Of a stretch of DNA of 38,431 nt, positions 1-8,655 are shown piece after piece. The notes below the pieces were generated by a model. That model was given only the letters and a program-made list of their open reading frames with translations. It made no database searches and was not told the origin of the DNA. Location: contig JAMXLL010000316.1 of NCBI GenBank assembly GCA_024281015.1, positions 1-38,431 on the forward strand. Direction: 5' to 3'. Made by a program: the position numbers and the translations under genes. Each line of letters opens with the position of its first letter. Position 1 is the stretch's first letter. Origin of the DNA: Candidatus Binataceae bacterium. GTDB taxonomy: Bacteria; Desulfobacterota; Binatia; Binatales; Binataceae.

Positions 1-362
1 TTGAGGCCGGTACGGCCCATTCGTTTGATTTTCATGTTTACTCCGAAGAGTACGGCAGAGTTTATTTGAGTTTTCTCACAATCGCTGCTCGACTGGATCA
101 GAATCGCTGTTGAAGGCGACAGCTGACCGCGTTTGGTGCGGTTGCCTGAGTTTTCTGCACCAGCCGCCCGACATACCGCAAATGCATAGCAAGCCCAAAC
201 GAACAGCACGAAAAGTTAGGCGTTACAGCTCCGCGCGCCCAGCACTTAACCTGGCGCCGCCAAATCATCAATTGGGCCGTAGATCATACGCGACCAAGGA
301 GGGCGCCTCCTGAAAGGCTTGAGGGCGCGCGCTCACCCTCGTCCCGGGCGATCAAAGCTTAA
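1..362. other. Gene-free left edge
   Basis: No ORF here has a recognisable protein; the two track ORFs (110-313 and 319-510) look like chance or shadow frames, the second lying opposite the end of hpnI. A short perfect inverted repeat, AGGAGG-GCG-CCTCCT, sits at 297-311, about 50 bp past the hpnI stop. It has no T-tract on either side, so it is at best a weak candidate for the end of the hpnJI transcript. Confidence 0.5.
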
Positions 363-1520
363 TTACCGCAACACCTCTTGCATACTGCCATCGGGTTGGA
401 TTCGTAGCCGCCGCCGGCCCCAGAGCACTTCATTGCTGAACAGGCTCGCCGCCCAGACAGCAGTCATGAGCAGGTCCTTCACCGGTGCCAGCCAGCCGTC
501 ATTTCGCTGATCCGGCAGGGCCAGTACTTTGCTGATCATCAATCTCGAAGTAAGTATCCGAGTTGCCATCACGGCCGCAAAAAGGCCAATGGCTAATCTA
601 CTGGAATGCGCCAAGGCAAGCAGCACCGACGCCCAAAATGGCCCGTGCAATACTATGGTTGCGACGCTGATCGGACGAGTGCTTCGATAAGTGCGGGCCC
701 ATCGCAGTTGATGATTCCAGAAGGCCGCAAGGTCCCGTTCGTCACTTACGACAGTAACGATGGAACTCGATAGCCCAATGTTATAACCGCGATCACTCAC
801 CAATTTACCTAAATAGTAGTCATCGGCGAGCATATCTTTTAAACGCTCAAGGCCCCCAATCGACTCCAGTGCCTCACGCTTAACCGCGACCGTCGCTCCG
901 AGTGAATAGCGCAGCGGCTCTATCGTTTTCGAAATCATGATGAGCGGAACAAAGTCGGTATTGACGAACAACGCCCCGAGTCGTGAGGCGAAGCCGCCGC
1001 CCGCCTTAGCCCTGTACAGACAAGTCATTATTCCAAGCTGCTGGTCAGCATTAAACTCACTTACGATGCGCCGCAGGTGATCCCGTTCGACACGGACGTC
1101 CGCATCGCTGAGTAGAAAGATTTCCGAACGCGGCGATCTCTCGGCCATTCCAATCAGCTTGGCGATCTTGTGATTGGCACAGCCGGGTTTCTCGCCCACG
1201 GCCAGGCATATCTGCCTGAATGGATATTGCGGCTTCAAGCTGGCTACCAGGGCTGCGGCTTCATCCTCATAATCCGAAACCCCGAAGATGAACTCCATCT
1301 TCGGATAATCGAGCTCGATATAACTAATGAGGTTGTCGGGTAAGTTTCTGGTCAATCCGTGCAGCGGCTTCAGCACCGCCACCCGCGGGGCGATTTTGGG
1401 CAGCAATCCCGGGTGTAACGATGTGCGCCGTGCGAAGCGCATCCCAATGACCGTAGCGGCAATGTAGTATGCCATTGATATGATGCAACAGGCTGCGGAG
1501 AAAGCGGCCACCAGGTTCAT
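363..1520 (-). CDS. hpnI: Hopanoid glycosyltransferase HpnI
   Basis: Membrane glycosyltransferase of the GT2/ceramide-glucosyltransferase type, 385 aa. In the family, HpnI adds N-acetylglucosamine to bacteriohopanetetrol on the cytoplasmic side of the membrane. Visible features are an N-terminal membrane segment (about residues 5-27), the donor-binding LSDADV motif (D139, D141), the acceptor/base motif DDYYLG (D233-D234), the QLRWAR motif (Q271, R273, W274) typical of processive and ceramide-type GT2 enzymes, and hydrophobic segments at about 285-320 and near 345-362. It lies about 100 bp after hpnJ on the same strand, which supports the assignment and suggests one transcript. Family length is about 380-400 aa, so the gene looks intact. 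The start is ATG with no strong Shine-Dalgarno site. hpnK, the deacetylase expected to act next, is not in the window. Confidence 0.9.
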   Translation of the reverse strand: MNLVAAFSAACCIISMAYYIAATVIGMRFARRTSLHPGLLPKIAPRVAVLKPLHGLTRNLPDNLISYIELDYPKMEFIFGVSDYEDEAAALVASLKPQYPFRQICLAVGEKPGCANHKIAKLIGMAERSPRSEIFLLSDADVRVERDHLRRIVSEFNADQQLGIMTCLYRAKAGGGFASRLGALFVNTDFVPLIMISKTIEPLRYSLGATVAVKREALESIGGLERLKDMLADDYYLGKLVSDRGYNIGLSSSIVTVVSDERDLAAFWNHQLRWARTYRSTRPISVATIVLHGPFWASVLLALAHSSRLAIGLFAAVMATRILTSRLMISKVLALPDQRNDGWLAPVKDLLMTAVWAASLFSNEVLWGRRRLRIQPDGSMQEVLR

Positions 1521-1619
1521 TGCGAAACCACAACGCCTTGCGTTAAGCAGCGAGGGGAAGAAGAGCAGCGTTGATCTGAATCTCTCGCTGCGCCGGGCTT
1601 AACATGTCGGGGCAAGGAA

Positions 1620-3065
1620 TCAGGCTTCCGTCATGCTGGCATGGCGCAATTGAGCGCGCCGCTGCCGCATGGTCGACAGGAACTGCATGCCTTCTTTGAG
1701 TAGCCTTCTACATTCCTCCGAGGAAGTCAGCATCTTGCGTACGGATTTGAAAATATAGCGCGGACGGAAGTAGAAACTACGATAGAAGCGTTCTACCGAT
1801 TGATAGATATCATCAGCGCTTAAATTCGGGTACTGCACGGTACATTTCTGGTAGCCGGCTTCATCCAGCAACGGATCGACCGCAAGATAGCCGTGCGCCG
1901 TAACATACTCGAACAATTCGGTGCCGGGATAAGGTGACGCGAGCGAGACCTGAATAGTTTCACAATCCATTTCGCGTGCAAACCGCATGGTTTCTTCAAT
2001 GGTCTCGCGAGTTTCTCCGGGTAAACCCAGAATAAAAGTCCCATGGATCAGGATTCCGAGATCGTGACAATCTTTTGTGAAGCGACGCGCCCGATCCAGC
2101 CTGACACCTTTTTTGATGTTTTTGAGGATGTCCGCGTTGCCACTTTCATAACCAACGACAAACAGCCTCAGTCCACCGTCCTTCATTACCTTGAGTGTTT
2201 CGTAATCGACATTGGCGCGCGAGTTAGTCGACCACGTGATACCGAGCGGTTTCAGCAGCCGCGCAATTTGGCGCGCGCGAGCAGCATCTGCAGTGAAGGT
2301 GTCGTCGTCGAAAAACAGCTCCTTCATTTTGGGGAACTTCGCCTTCATCGCGGCGACTTCCTCATACACATTCTCTGCACTGCGGACCCGATAGCGATGT
2401 CCCTGCGTTACCTGGGGCCATAGACAGAACGTGCACCGCGCCGGGCATCCGCGCCCCGTATACATTGAAACGTATGGGTATTGGCAGTACGGACTGTTGT
2501 ACTTGAGGTAATCCAGATTATTATCGTAGACCTCGGTGACGAACGGCAGCTGGTCAAGTTCCTCGTTAGTCAGTGCGGGCCGGTCTGGATTGTGGTGGAT
2601 AAACCCGTTGCGCCGATAGCTGATGCCGCCGATCTTGCTCCATTCAAGTCCCTGCGCGACTTCCACCATCGAATGGTCAAATTCTTTCCTGGCGGCGATA
2701 TCAATCGCATCAGACAGTTTTAGCGTTTCCTCCGGCCGGGCAGTCGGATGGCCGCCCACAAAAGCAATAATGGAATTGCGATTGGCAGCTTTGATTGACT
2801 CGGCCGTACGAATATCCATTTTGAGCGACGGCGTCGAGGTGTGGATTACTGTGAGATCATAACCCTTAGCTTCGGCAACCGTTTGAGCGGGAGTGTAGCC
2901 GTGCGGTGGTGCATCGAGCAGCCGGGCACCTGGAACCAAACCAGCGGGGTATGCCAGCCAAGTGGGATACCAGAAAGACCACACCTCGCGCGTAGCCTGG
3001 TAACGCGAGCCCGCCCCCCCGTCGAAGTCGTCATAGGAAGGAGGGTTCAGGAATAAGGTTTTCAT
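1620..3065 (-). CDS. hpnJ: Hopanoid radical SAM enzyme HpnJ
   Basis: B12-binding-type radical SAM protein of the hopanoid pathway. HpnJ is linked to formation of the cyclitol-ether head group from glucosaminyl-bacteriohopanetetrol. The N-terminus MKTLFLNPPSYDDFDGGAGS is the family signature, so I place the start at the third in-frame start (3065, ATG AAA) rather than the GTG at 3089, giving 481 aa. A cobalamin-binding-like alpha/beta domain covers about residues 1-150. The radical SAM core follows with CPARCTFC (C207, C211, C214), three cysteines that ligate the 4Fe-4S cluster. An FDDDTF motif and a VGYESG motif, common in this family, come later. The C-terminal about 80 residues are rich in Arg and Tyr. 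It is the upstream gene of hpnJ-hpnI and diverges from the crotonase gene at 3265 across about 200 bp. Confidence 0.92.
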   Translation of the reverse strand: MKTLFLNPPSYDDFDGGAGSRYQATREVWSFWYPTWLAYPAGLVPGARLLDAPPHGYTPAQTVAEAKGYDLTVIHTSTPSLKMDIRTAESIKAANRNSIIAFVGGHPTARPEETLKLSDAIDIAARKEFDHSMVEVAQGLEWSKIGGISYRRNGFIHHNPDRPALTNEELDQLPFVTEVYDNNLDYLKYNSPYCQYPYVSMYTGRGCPARCTFCLWPQVTQGHRYRVRSAENVYEEVAAMKAKFPKMKELFFDDDTFTADAARARQIARLLKPLGITWSTNSRANVDYETLKVMKDGGLRLFVVGYESGNADILKNIKKGVRLDRARRFTKDCHDLGILIHGTFILGLPGETRETIEETMRFAREMDCETIQVSLASPYPGTELFEYVTAHGYLAVDPLLDEAGYQKCTVQYPNLSADDIYQSVERFYRSFYFRPRYIFKSVRKMLTSSEECRRLLKEGMQFLSTMRQRRAQLRHASMTEA

Positions 3066-3264
3066 CGCATCCATCCGCAACCAGTGCACCGCCTGTCCGA
3101 GAGGTTAGTCCAACTATATAAACGCCTATCTGGCGGTTCAAGAAAGGATTTGTCAACCTTTGGTCGCGGTTTTGTCCACAATCCTCGCATGCCTGAATTG
3201 ATAGATACAGAAATGCGAGCGGGGGCGTGCGGGAGATGCATAGCAAACAGGAGAACGCTAAAAG

Positions 3265-4047
3265 ATGGAAGTAGAATTTGAAGTTCGCGGGCACGTCGCC
3301 TACATCACGCTTAACCGGCCTGATGCCGCTAACGCGCTCAATGCGGAAGTTGCACGCCAGCTCGATAATGCCGCATTACGCTGCGATGAAAACCAGGATG
3401 TGCGTGCCGCCCTGCTGACCGGGGCGGGCAAAATGTTCTGCGGCGGAGGAGACCTCAAAGCTTTTGCTGCGCAGCCGCCACAAGAACTCCCATCGTATTT
3501 AAAATTGGTTACGCTCCATTTTCATCAGGCGATTCATCGCTTTGCCCGCATGCGAGCGCCCCTCGTCGTGGTGGTTAATGGAAATGCCGGAGGTGGCGGC
3601 ATGAGCCTGGCGCTCGCGGGGGATATCGTGCTCGCGGCGGAATCCGCGCGTTTCACAATGGCCTACACTCGGGTGGGTCTGACGCCCGACGGCTCATCCA
3701 CTTATACCCTGCCGCGCCTGATTGGCCTGCGCCGCGCCGCCGAATTGATGCTTACCAACCGTACCTTGACCGCCCGCGAAGCTGAACAGATGGGCCTCAT
3801 CACCCGTGCCGTGCCGGATACGGAGTTGCGCCAGCAAGCCGAAGCGCTCGTGCAGGAGCTGGCGCAAGGCGCGACGCGGGCCTTCGGCGGCGTCAAACGC
3901 TTGCTCTACTCTTCTGCAACCGCGACTCTGGCTGAGCAGATGGGGCTGGAAACCGAGTGGATTGCAGAGATGGCACGGATGCGAGACGCCCGTGAAGGCA
4001 TCACGGCGTTTCTTGCGAAGAAGGCGCCCAAGTTCACAGGAGAATAA
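3265..4047 (+). CDS. Crotonase-fold enoyl-CoA hydratase/isomerase family protein
   Basis: 260-aa crotonase-superfamily protein acting on CoA thioesters. The oxyanion-hole segments are clear: MFCGGGDLKAF (about 57-67) and NAGGGGMSLALAGD (about 107-120). Aligned by eye to rat mitochondrial enoyl-CoA hydratase, the two catalytic glutamates are absent: Glu144 is replaced by S114 and Glu164 falls on Y134. An acid is present instead in the TPDGSS loop (D142), as in PaaG-type delta-isomerases. A true hydratase is therefore unlikely; an isomerase or another crotonase activity fits better. A good AGGAGA site lies upstream of ATG. The gene is divergent from hpnJ and convergent with the dehydrogenase at 4083; nothing ties it to hopanoids. 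The family is certain, the substrate unknown. Confidence 0.88.
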   Translation: MEVEFEVRGHVAYITLNRPDAANALNAEVARQLDNAALRCDENQDVRAALLTGAGKMFCGGGDLKAFAAQPPQELPSYLKLVTLHFHQAIHRFARMRAPLVVVVNGNAGGGGMSLALAGDIVLAAESARFTMAYTRVGLTPDGSSTYTLPRLIGLRRAAELMLTNRTLTAREAEQMGLITRAVPDTELRQQAEALVQELAQGATRAFGGVKRLLYSSATATLAEQMGLETEWIAEMARMRDAREGITAFLAKKAPKFTGE

Positions 4048-4082
4048 ACTCGAACCGGCCGTGACAGTCGTGGCCTCTACAC

Positions 4083-5087
4083 TCAATAGCCCTGCGAACG
4101 GTCGACCAGGTTGAATAAAGGCTGACCTGCGCGGAAGCGTTGAAGATTTGCGGCAAACAACTCGCAGCAAACGCCATTGTAATTGTTGAAGCCGCCTGAC
4201 ACGTGTGGAGTCAGAATGACGTTATCGAGCGCCCACAACTCACTATCCAGCTCGAGCGGCTCGTGCTCGAATACGTCCAGGCCGGCGCCGGCAATACGAT
4301 TTTCACGAAGGGCCTCTATCAATGCCTGCTGGTCAATGACTTCGCCACGTCCGACGTTGACGACGTATGCGTTCGGACGCATCGCGGCAATCTCCTTGCG
4401 TCCAATGAAGCCACGCGTATGCGCTGTCAAAGGTAGAGTAACCGTGATGTAGTCGGTCTGACGCAAAAGCTGCTCGCATTGGTCGGGACCATACCAGCGC
4501 TGGGGTATTGCGCCTTCGGGGTCTCCGACGCCGGCCGGATTCCAGCCCGAGTCGCGCCGCTGATCCGGATTGCGTTTCAGTGCCAGCACCTCCATTCCCA
4601 GCCCGTGCGCTATCCGGGCGGTCTCGCGCCCGATCGAGCCATACCCGATGACGCCGAGGGTGCGGCCGCGCAGCGGCACGATATCCATGAAGCCGGTGCG
4701 TTGCCACTCCCCGCGCAACTGTGCCCGCATTGTTACCGGTAAGAGGTGAGCCCACGCCAGCATCGAGGCAATGGTGTATTCGGCGATGGTGCTGGCAGCG
4801 ACGCCGCTGCCGGTGGTAACCACCACCTCTTCGCGCTCGGCCAGCACGCCCTTCAGGATATGATCGGCACCAGCGCTCATGAGCTGAATCCATTTGAGCT
4901 GGGGCGAACGCATCATTAGTCCGTCCGGCACACGGAGTGTAAACAGCACGTCACAGCCGCCTTCGGCCGCTTCCACCATTTCGGCCTGCGAGCGGCAGCG
5001 GCGGTCAATCAACTCAGCATCGCCCGCGGCCGCTTCGATAATGCGACGCTGTTCGGGCGTGAGACCGATGGTGGAAAGAATTCTCAT
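4083..5087 (-). CDS. D-2-hydroxyacid dehydrogenase
   Basis: NAD(P)-dependent D-isomer-specific 2-hydroxyacid dehydrogenase, 334 aa. I use the ATG at 5087 instead of the GTG at 5099 because GAGGTG sits 9 nt before it. The Rossmann glycine motif GVIGYGSIG (about 145-153) is followed by an insert of about 25 residues rich in Gly, Pro and Arg after the second strand, a pattern seen in the CtBP/SerA-like subgroup. The catalytic triad is visible: R247 (NVGRGEV), E276 (DVFEHEPL) and H295 (TPHVSG). Length matches the family (310-340 aa). The gene is convergent with the crotonase gene, 35 bp apart. The substrate (glyoxylate, hydroxypyruvate or another 2-keto acid) cannot be told from the sequence. Confidence 0.9.
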   Translation of the reverse strand: MRILSTIGLTPEQRRIIEAAAGDAELIDRRCRSQAEMVEAAEGGCDVLFTLRVPDGLMMRSPQLKWIQLMSAGADHILKGVLAEREEVVVTTGSGVAASTIAEYTIASMLAWAHLLPVTMRAQLRGEWQRTGFMDIVPLRGRTLGVIGYGSIGRETARIAHGLGMEVLALKRNPDQRRDSGWNPAGVGDPEGAIPQRWYGPDQCEQLLRQTDYITVTLPLTAHTRGFIGRKEIAAMRPNAYVVNVGRGEVIDQQALIEALRENRIAGAGLDVFEHEPLELDSELWALDNVILTPHVSGGFNNYNGVCCELFAANLQRFRAGQPLFNLVDRSQGY

Positions 5088-5243
5088 CGGAAATGACACC
5101 TCGCTCGGCTTGTCGGCATCGGAGAATCACTGCGCTTCATCCGAGGAACTGTTTTTCGCACGACTGAATCAGCATCTTCAAGCGAAATGAGCGCGTCACC
5201 TTGATTTAACCAATCGGCAGTTCGCGATAAGATCAAGGTAGAA

Positions 5244-5993
5244 ATGCGCGCGTGGAAGATCTGGCTGATCGGTACAATCTGCGCGGCGGTGCTTTCCAGG
5301 CCCGCGCGGCTGCCTGCCCAGACTGCGGTGTCGGGCCCGCAAATCACGCCCCCCGGCCAAGGCTCGCCGCAAATGGACCGCCGGAGCGGCAACCCGGATG
5401 CTGCATTGGAGATTCCGCCTCGGGGCGCTCCGCAGGCGGTACCGAGCGAAGATTCGCCGCCATCGGCTCCCATTGAGGCCGGCGGCTTGGGAATTGACAC
5501 TGAGCCGGAACTCCCGCCGGTACCCGCCAGCGGGCCACCGCGTTCGATGATAAACACTAGCCCTCATCAGCGGCTGCCCTATCTCGGCTTGGCCGTCCAG
5601 CGTATCGAGTCGCACTCGACGCCAGGGCGCGATGTTGTTGGGTTGGAAATAGTAAGCGTTGATCCCGGCAGCCCGGCCGAGCGGGCGGGACTCAAGGGTC
5701 GGGGTCCCATGACGAGACTAGGGGCAAGCGGCGCGACAGCCGGAGCGCTGATGGCGCCGCTCGACATCGCGCTTATGCCCCTGCTGAAACGCGCCGGCCA
5801 ACTGGGTCATACCGGCGACCTGATAGTTGCGATTGATGGCCGGCGAATCATGGGAGAAGTAGACCTGGAGACTGCGCTGGCGGAATCAAAACCTGGCGAC
5901 ACAATCTATTTAACAATCGTGCGGCAGGGTGCCGGCAGTGCGCGCAAGACGACTATGATCCCGGTGAAGCTCGGCGACGCGGGGAATTCGTAG
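5244..5993 (+). CDS. Secreted PDZ-domain protein with an insertion
   Basis: 249 aa. An N-terminal signal peptide (about 1-26, cut near LPAQT) indicates export. Residues 30-108 are Pro/Gly-rich and probably an unstructured linker. Residues 111-245 form one PDZ domain: the carboxylate loop LPYLGL, then PGSPAERAGL, then GDLIVAIDGRRI and a closing strand TIYLTIVRQG. In usual PDZ domains the AGL and GD segments are nearly adjacent; here about 38 residues (KGRGPMTRLG onwards, including a hydrophobic stretch LMAPLDIALMPLL) lie between them. No protease domain is present, so it is not a DegP/HtrA protease; a periplasmic adaptor or substrate-binding role is an inference. AAGGTAG precedes the ATG. It is followed by the MoxR gene about 80 bp downstream. 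Confidence 0.8.
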   Translation: MRAWKIWLIGTICAAVLSRPARLPAQTAVSGPQITPPGQGSPQMDRRSGNPDAALEIPPRGAPQAVPSEDSPPSAPIEAGGLGIDTEPELPPVPASGPPRSMINTSPHQRLPYLGLAVQRIESHSTPGRDVVGLEIVSVDPGSPAERAGLKGRGPMTRLGASGATAGALMAPLDIALMPLLKRAGQLGHTGDLIVAIDGRRIMGEVDLETALAESKPGDTIYLTIVRQGAGSARKTTMIPVKLGDAGNS

Positions 5994-6076
5994 CGCGAAG
6001 GTCGAGGTCTGGTCCGAGCAGCTCGGGGTACTTTCGAACGGGTGTGCTAATATTATGCTCCCACGAGGATCTTGGT

Positions 6077-7204
6077 GTGGTATCCGAATCGCTGAGTAAA
6101 CTGGCCGCCATCCGCGATGAATTGAACCATCTGTTTCTTGAGCGCGCGGAACTCATCGATGGAGCGCTGTGTGCTCTGCTCTCGGCCAGCCATGTGCTTG
6201 TTATCGGACCGCCGGGCACGGCCAAATCGATGCTGGCCGACGAATTATGCCGGCGCGTCGAGGGCACCAATTATTTTCAATGGCTGCTCACCAAATTCAG
6301 TACGCCAGAGGAGATTTTCGGAGCAGTAAGTCTGAAAAGCCTTGAACAGGACGACTACCGCCGTGTCACTGATCACAAACTGCCCGAGGCGCATATCGCG
6401 TTTCTGGATGAGATCTTCAAGGCGAACTCCTCGATCCTCAACGCCTTATTAACCTTGATCAACGAGCGGGTGTTCCATAACGGTCGGGAGCGCGCGATGG
6501 TACCGCTGATAACCCTGTTCGGCGCCTCCAACGAATTGCCTGATGAAGAAGAGCTCACGGCATTATTCGACCGCTTTATGCTGAGGTTCATGGTGGATTA
6601 CCTCAGTGAGGACTTCCGCTTCCTTAAGATGCTTGAGGGAGTCGCGCCATCATCACGGACGATACTGAGTCTTGGGGAGCTCCATGAGCTTCGCGCGTCG
6701 GCGGCCGATGTGAAATTGGGGGGTGAAATCCTGCGCTCCATCGCCGAACTCCGCCGCAACCTGGCGACGCAACAGATCATCGCCTCTGATCGGCGATGGC
6801 ACAATTCATTGGCAATTCTGCGGGCTCACGCGCTGGTGCTCGGCCGCAGCCGCGTGACTGAAGATGATCTGACATTGTTTGAGCATCTGCTGTGGAAAGA
6901 TCCCGAGGAATTACCCAAGGTGAGGGAGGCGATTCGGCATTTGGTCAAGGGTTTCGAGGATGAAGCCCGCGAACTGCTGATCCAGGGCCAGGAATTGCGC
7001 GAGTACGCCGAGCGCGGATGGGAAAGTGAGGAATTGCGCAAACGAGCCATCATCGAAGCACATACTAAATTGGCCAATATTCTCTTGAAATTTGAGAGCC
7101 TTGTGCACCAGGCATCGGACAGCGGCCGCGATACGGGCGGAATCGAAGCAATGCGAGCCAAAGTCAAAGATATTCAGCAGACGATGTTACGCCAAGCCCT
7201 GTGA
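6077..7204 (+). CDS. MoxR/RavA-type AAA+ ATPase
   Basis: AAA+ ATPase of the MoxR/RavA group, thought to act as a chaperone that remodels protein or metal-cofactor targets, normally with a von Willebrand A partner. I place the start at GTG 6077 (375 aa), because ACGAGGAT lies 6-13 nt upstream; the track ATG at 6044 has no such site. Visible motifs are Walker A GPPGTAKS (44-51), the RavA-like TKFSTPEEIFG segment, Walker B IAFLDEIFKA, sensor 1 GASNELP and the arginine-finger region LFDRFMLRF. The C-terminal third is helical and charged. No vWA/CoxE/ViaA gene follows; recO starts 24 bp downstream, so this ATPase lacks its usual neighbour. Family certain, target unknown. Confidence 0.88.
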   Translation: MVSESLSKLAAIRDELNHLFLERAELIDGALCALLSASHVLVIGPPGTAKSMLADELCRRVEGTNYFQWLLTKFSTPEEIFGAVSLKSLEQDDYRRVTDHKLPEAHIAFLDEIFKANSSILNALLTLINERVFHNGRERAMVPLITLFGASNELPDEEELTALFDRFMLRFMVDYLSEDFRFLKMLEGVAPSSRTILSLGELHELRASAADVKLGGEILRSIAELRRNLATQQIIASDRRWHNSLAILRAHALVLGRSRVTEDDLTLFEHLLWKDPEELPKVREAIRHLVKGFEDEARELLIQGQELREYAERGWESEELRKRAIIEAHTKLANILLKFESLVHQASDSGRDTGGIEAMRAKVKDIQQTMLRQAL

Positions 7205-7228
7205 TCTCTTCTCCGGTGGTGGTTTGCC

Positions 7229-7981
7229 TTGCCTGCCGAGCAATCTACACCCGCGATAGTGTTGAGGGCGCGCGACTATGCTGACGCCGACCGGATCGTA
7301 ACATTGCTGACTCGTGATTTCGGCAAGCTAAGCGGGATCGCGAAAGGGGCCAAAGCCTCGCGCCGCCGATTTGAACGGAAATTGGAACCGTTCACTCACG
7401 CGATACTCTATTTTCGCCGTCGGCCCAATGGTCATCTGGTGTTCATCACCCGCGCCGAACGTATCGACGAGGCACCGCCGGAATTCGATGATCTAGGTAA
7501 GATTGCGCTCGGGAGCTACATGCTCGAACTGACGGATGCGCTAACAACCGAGGAGGCCGAAGCGGTTGATGCCTACGAGGTGCTGGCCAATGGACTCGCC
7601 GTTCTGGCCCGCAATCCAACCAGCCAGGCGCTACGGCACGCGTTTGAATTGAAAATTCTTCAGGCAGCAGGTTTTGGCCTTGATTTCGGCTGCTGCCGTT
7701 CATGCCGCAAACTCGCCGAGGGCGATACCGGTTTCGTCTATTTCGTACCGTCTCGCGGCGGAATTGTATGTGCGGGATGCCGCGCGCAAGCCGCCGAAAG
7801 CGCGGTGCGGATGCTTGCCGCTAACGCAGCGGCGCTTGCCCTGCTGAGTCAGACGCCGCTCGCCGACTCGCCTAAACTCCCTCACGGCGGAGCTGACAGT
7901 TCAACAGCGACCGCGCGCTTTCTGGCGACAATTCTTGACCGCAAGCTCCGTTCAGTCGATTTTTTGAATTCCATGCTGTAG
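7229..7981 (+). CDS. recO: DNA repair protein RecO
   Basis: RecO mediates loading of RecA onto SSB-coated single-stranded DNA and strand annealing, with RecR. The 250-aa protein has the N-terminal OB-fold (AIVLRARDYADADRIVTLLT, then GKLSGIAKGAKASRRRF, which is diagnostic), a helical middle, and a zinc-finger module with C156-x2-C159 and C181-x2-C184. The family length is 230-260 aa. The start codon is TTG, 24 bp after the ATPase stop, with only a weak GGTGG upstream, so it may be co-translated. The C-terminal end is short but complete. Confidence 0.92.
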   Translation: MPAEQSTPAIVLRARDYADADRIVTLLTRDFGKLSGIAKGAKASRRRFERKLEPFTHAILYFRRRPNGHLVFITRAERIDEAPPEFDDLGKIALGSYMLELTDALTTEEAEAVDAYEVLANGLAVLARNPTSQALRHAFELKILQAAGFGLDFGCCRSCRKLAEGDTGFVYFVPSRGGIVCAGCRAQAAESAVRMLAANAAALALLSQTPLADSPKLPHGGADSSTATARFLATILDRKLRSVDFLNSML

Positions 7982-8109
7982 CGGCAACCATGCTCGGATT
8001 TATGGGATAGGACAAGATGTCACAGGCCAGCTAAGATATGGCTATGGAAAGGCGTCGTGGATACTCGCCTCTCGTTCCAGAGCTGGCTGGTGGCGGAGCA
8101 AAGCCGCTT

Positions 8110-8655
8110 ATGAGATCGGTATGGGTTATAGCGACTCTCTTCCTTGTGGGAGCGGCACAGGGTTGTTCTGTCCAGGTTCCGGTCTCGCAAACGGTCGCCC
8201 CGGTAGAGCCGGTGGCGGAGCACCCGCTGCCGTTTAAAGGTCGACTGGTCAGCGGCAATGCGAACGAGTTGCCAGCGACGATCTCAATGTCATTGTCACC
8301 AGACTCGCCGATAAGCTTCTCTTATCGCGAGGAGTTGACGCACAACGAATACCATATTCCCTTAGCGGTTACGGCCCTGGATCCGGTCACTTATTTAGGC
8401 GCGCCACTCGGTGATTATGGGGTAACAGCTTTTGCATCTCTTTCGATTTTCGAGGGAGACCGGGTGATTGGGGATTACACGGCCAAAGCTTTTGTATCCA
8501 AGTCCTACACTTTGTACTCTGAACCGACCCATAAAGAATTAGAGCAGGCGGCGCGGAGGAGCGTGCGCCAGAAAATCGAGGAGAAGCTGTCCGACGATGA
8601 GGAACGGCTGGCCAAAGCGGCCGCCACTGCCGGCGCTACCGATAGCAATCCTTGA
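8110..8655 (+). CDS. Predicted lipoprotein of unknown function
   Basis: I do not recognise the family. The ORF track opens at 8038, but the ATG at 8110 directly begins a lipoprotein signal peptide (MRSVWVIATLFLVGAAQGC, modified Cys at 19), giving 181 aa. The mature part starts with a Val/Pro-rich linker, then a beta-rich stretch (about 50-140) with repeated Ser/Leu patterns. The C-terminus is a charged helix (ELEQAARRSVRQKIEEKLSD) ending in Ala/Thr. The stop overlaps the TTG start of the next lipoprotein gene, so the two are probably translationally coupled and may act together in the cell envelope. Confidence 0.7.
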   Translation: MRSVWVIATLFLVGAAQGCSVQVPVSQTVAPVEPVAEHPLPFKGRLVSGNANELPATISMSLSPDSPISFSYREELTHNEYHIPLAVTALDPVTYLGAPLGDYGVTAFASLSIFEGDRVIGDYTAKAFVSKSYTLYSEPTHKELEQAARRSVRQKIEEKLSDDEERLAKAAATAGATDSNP

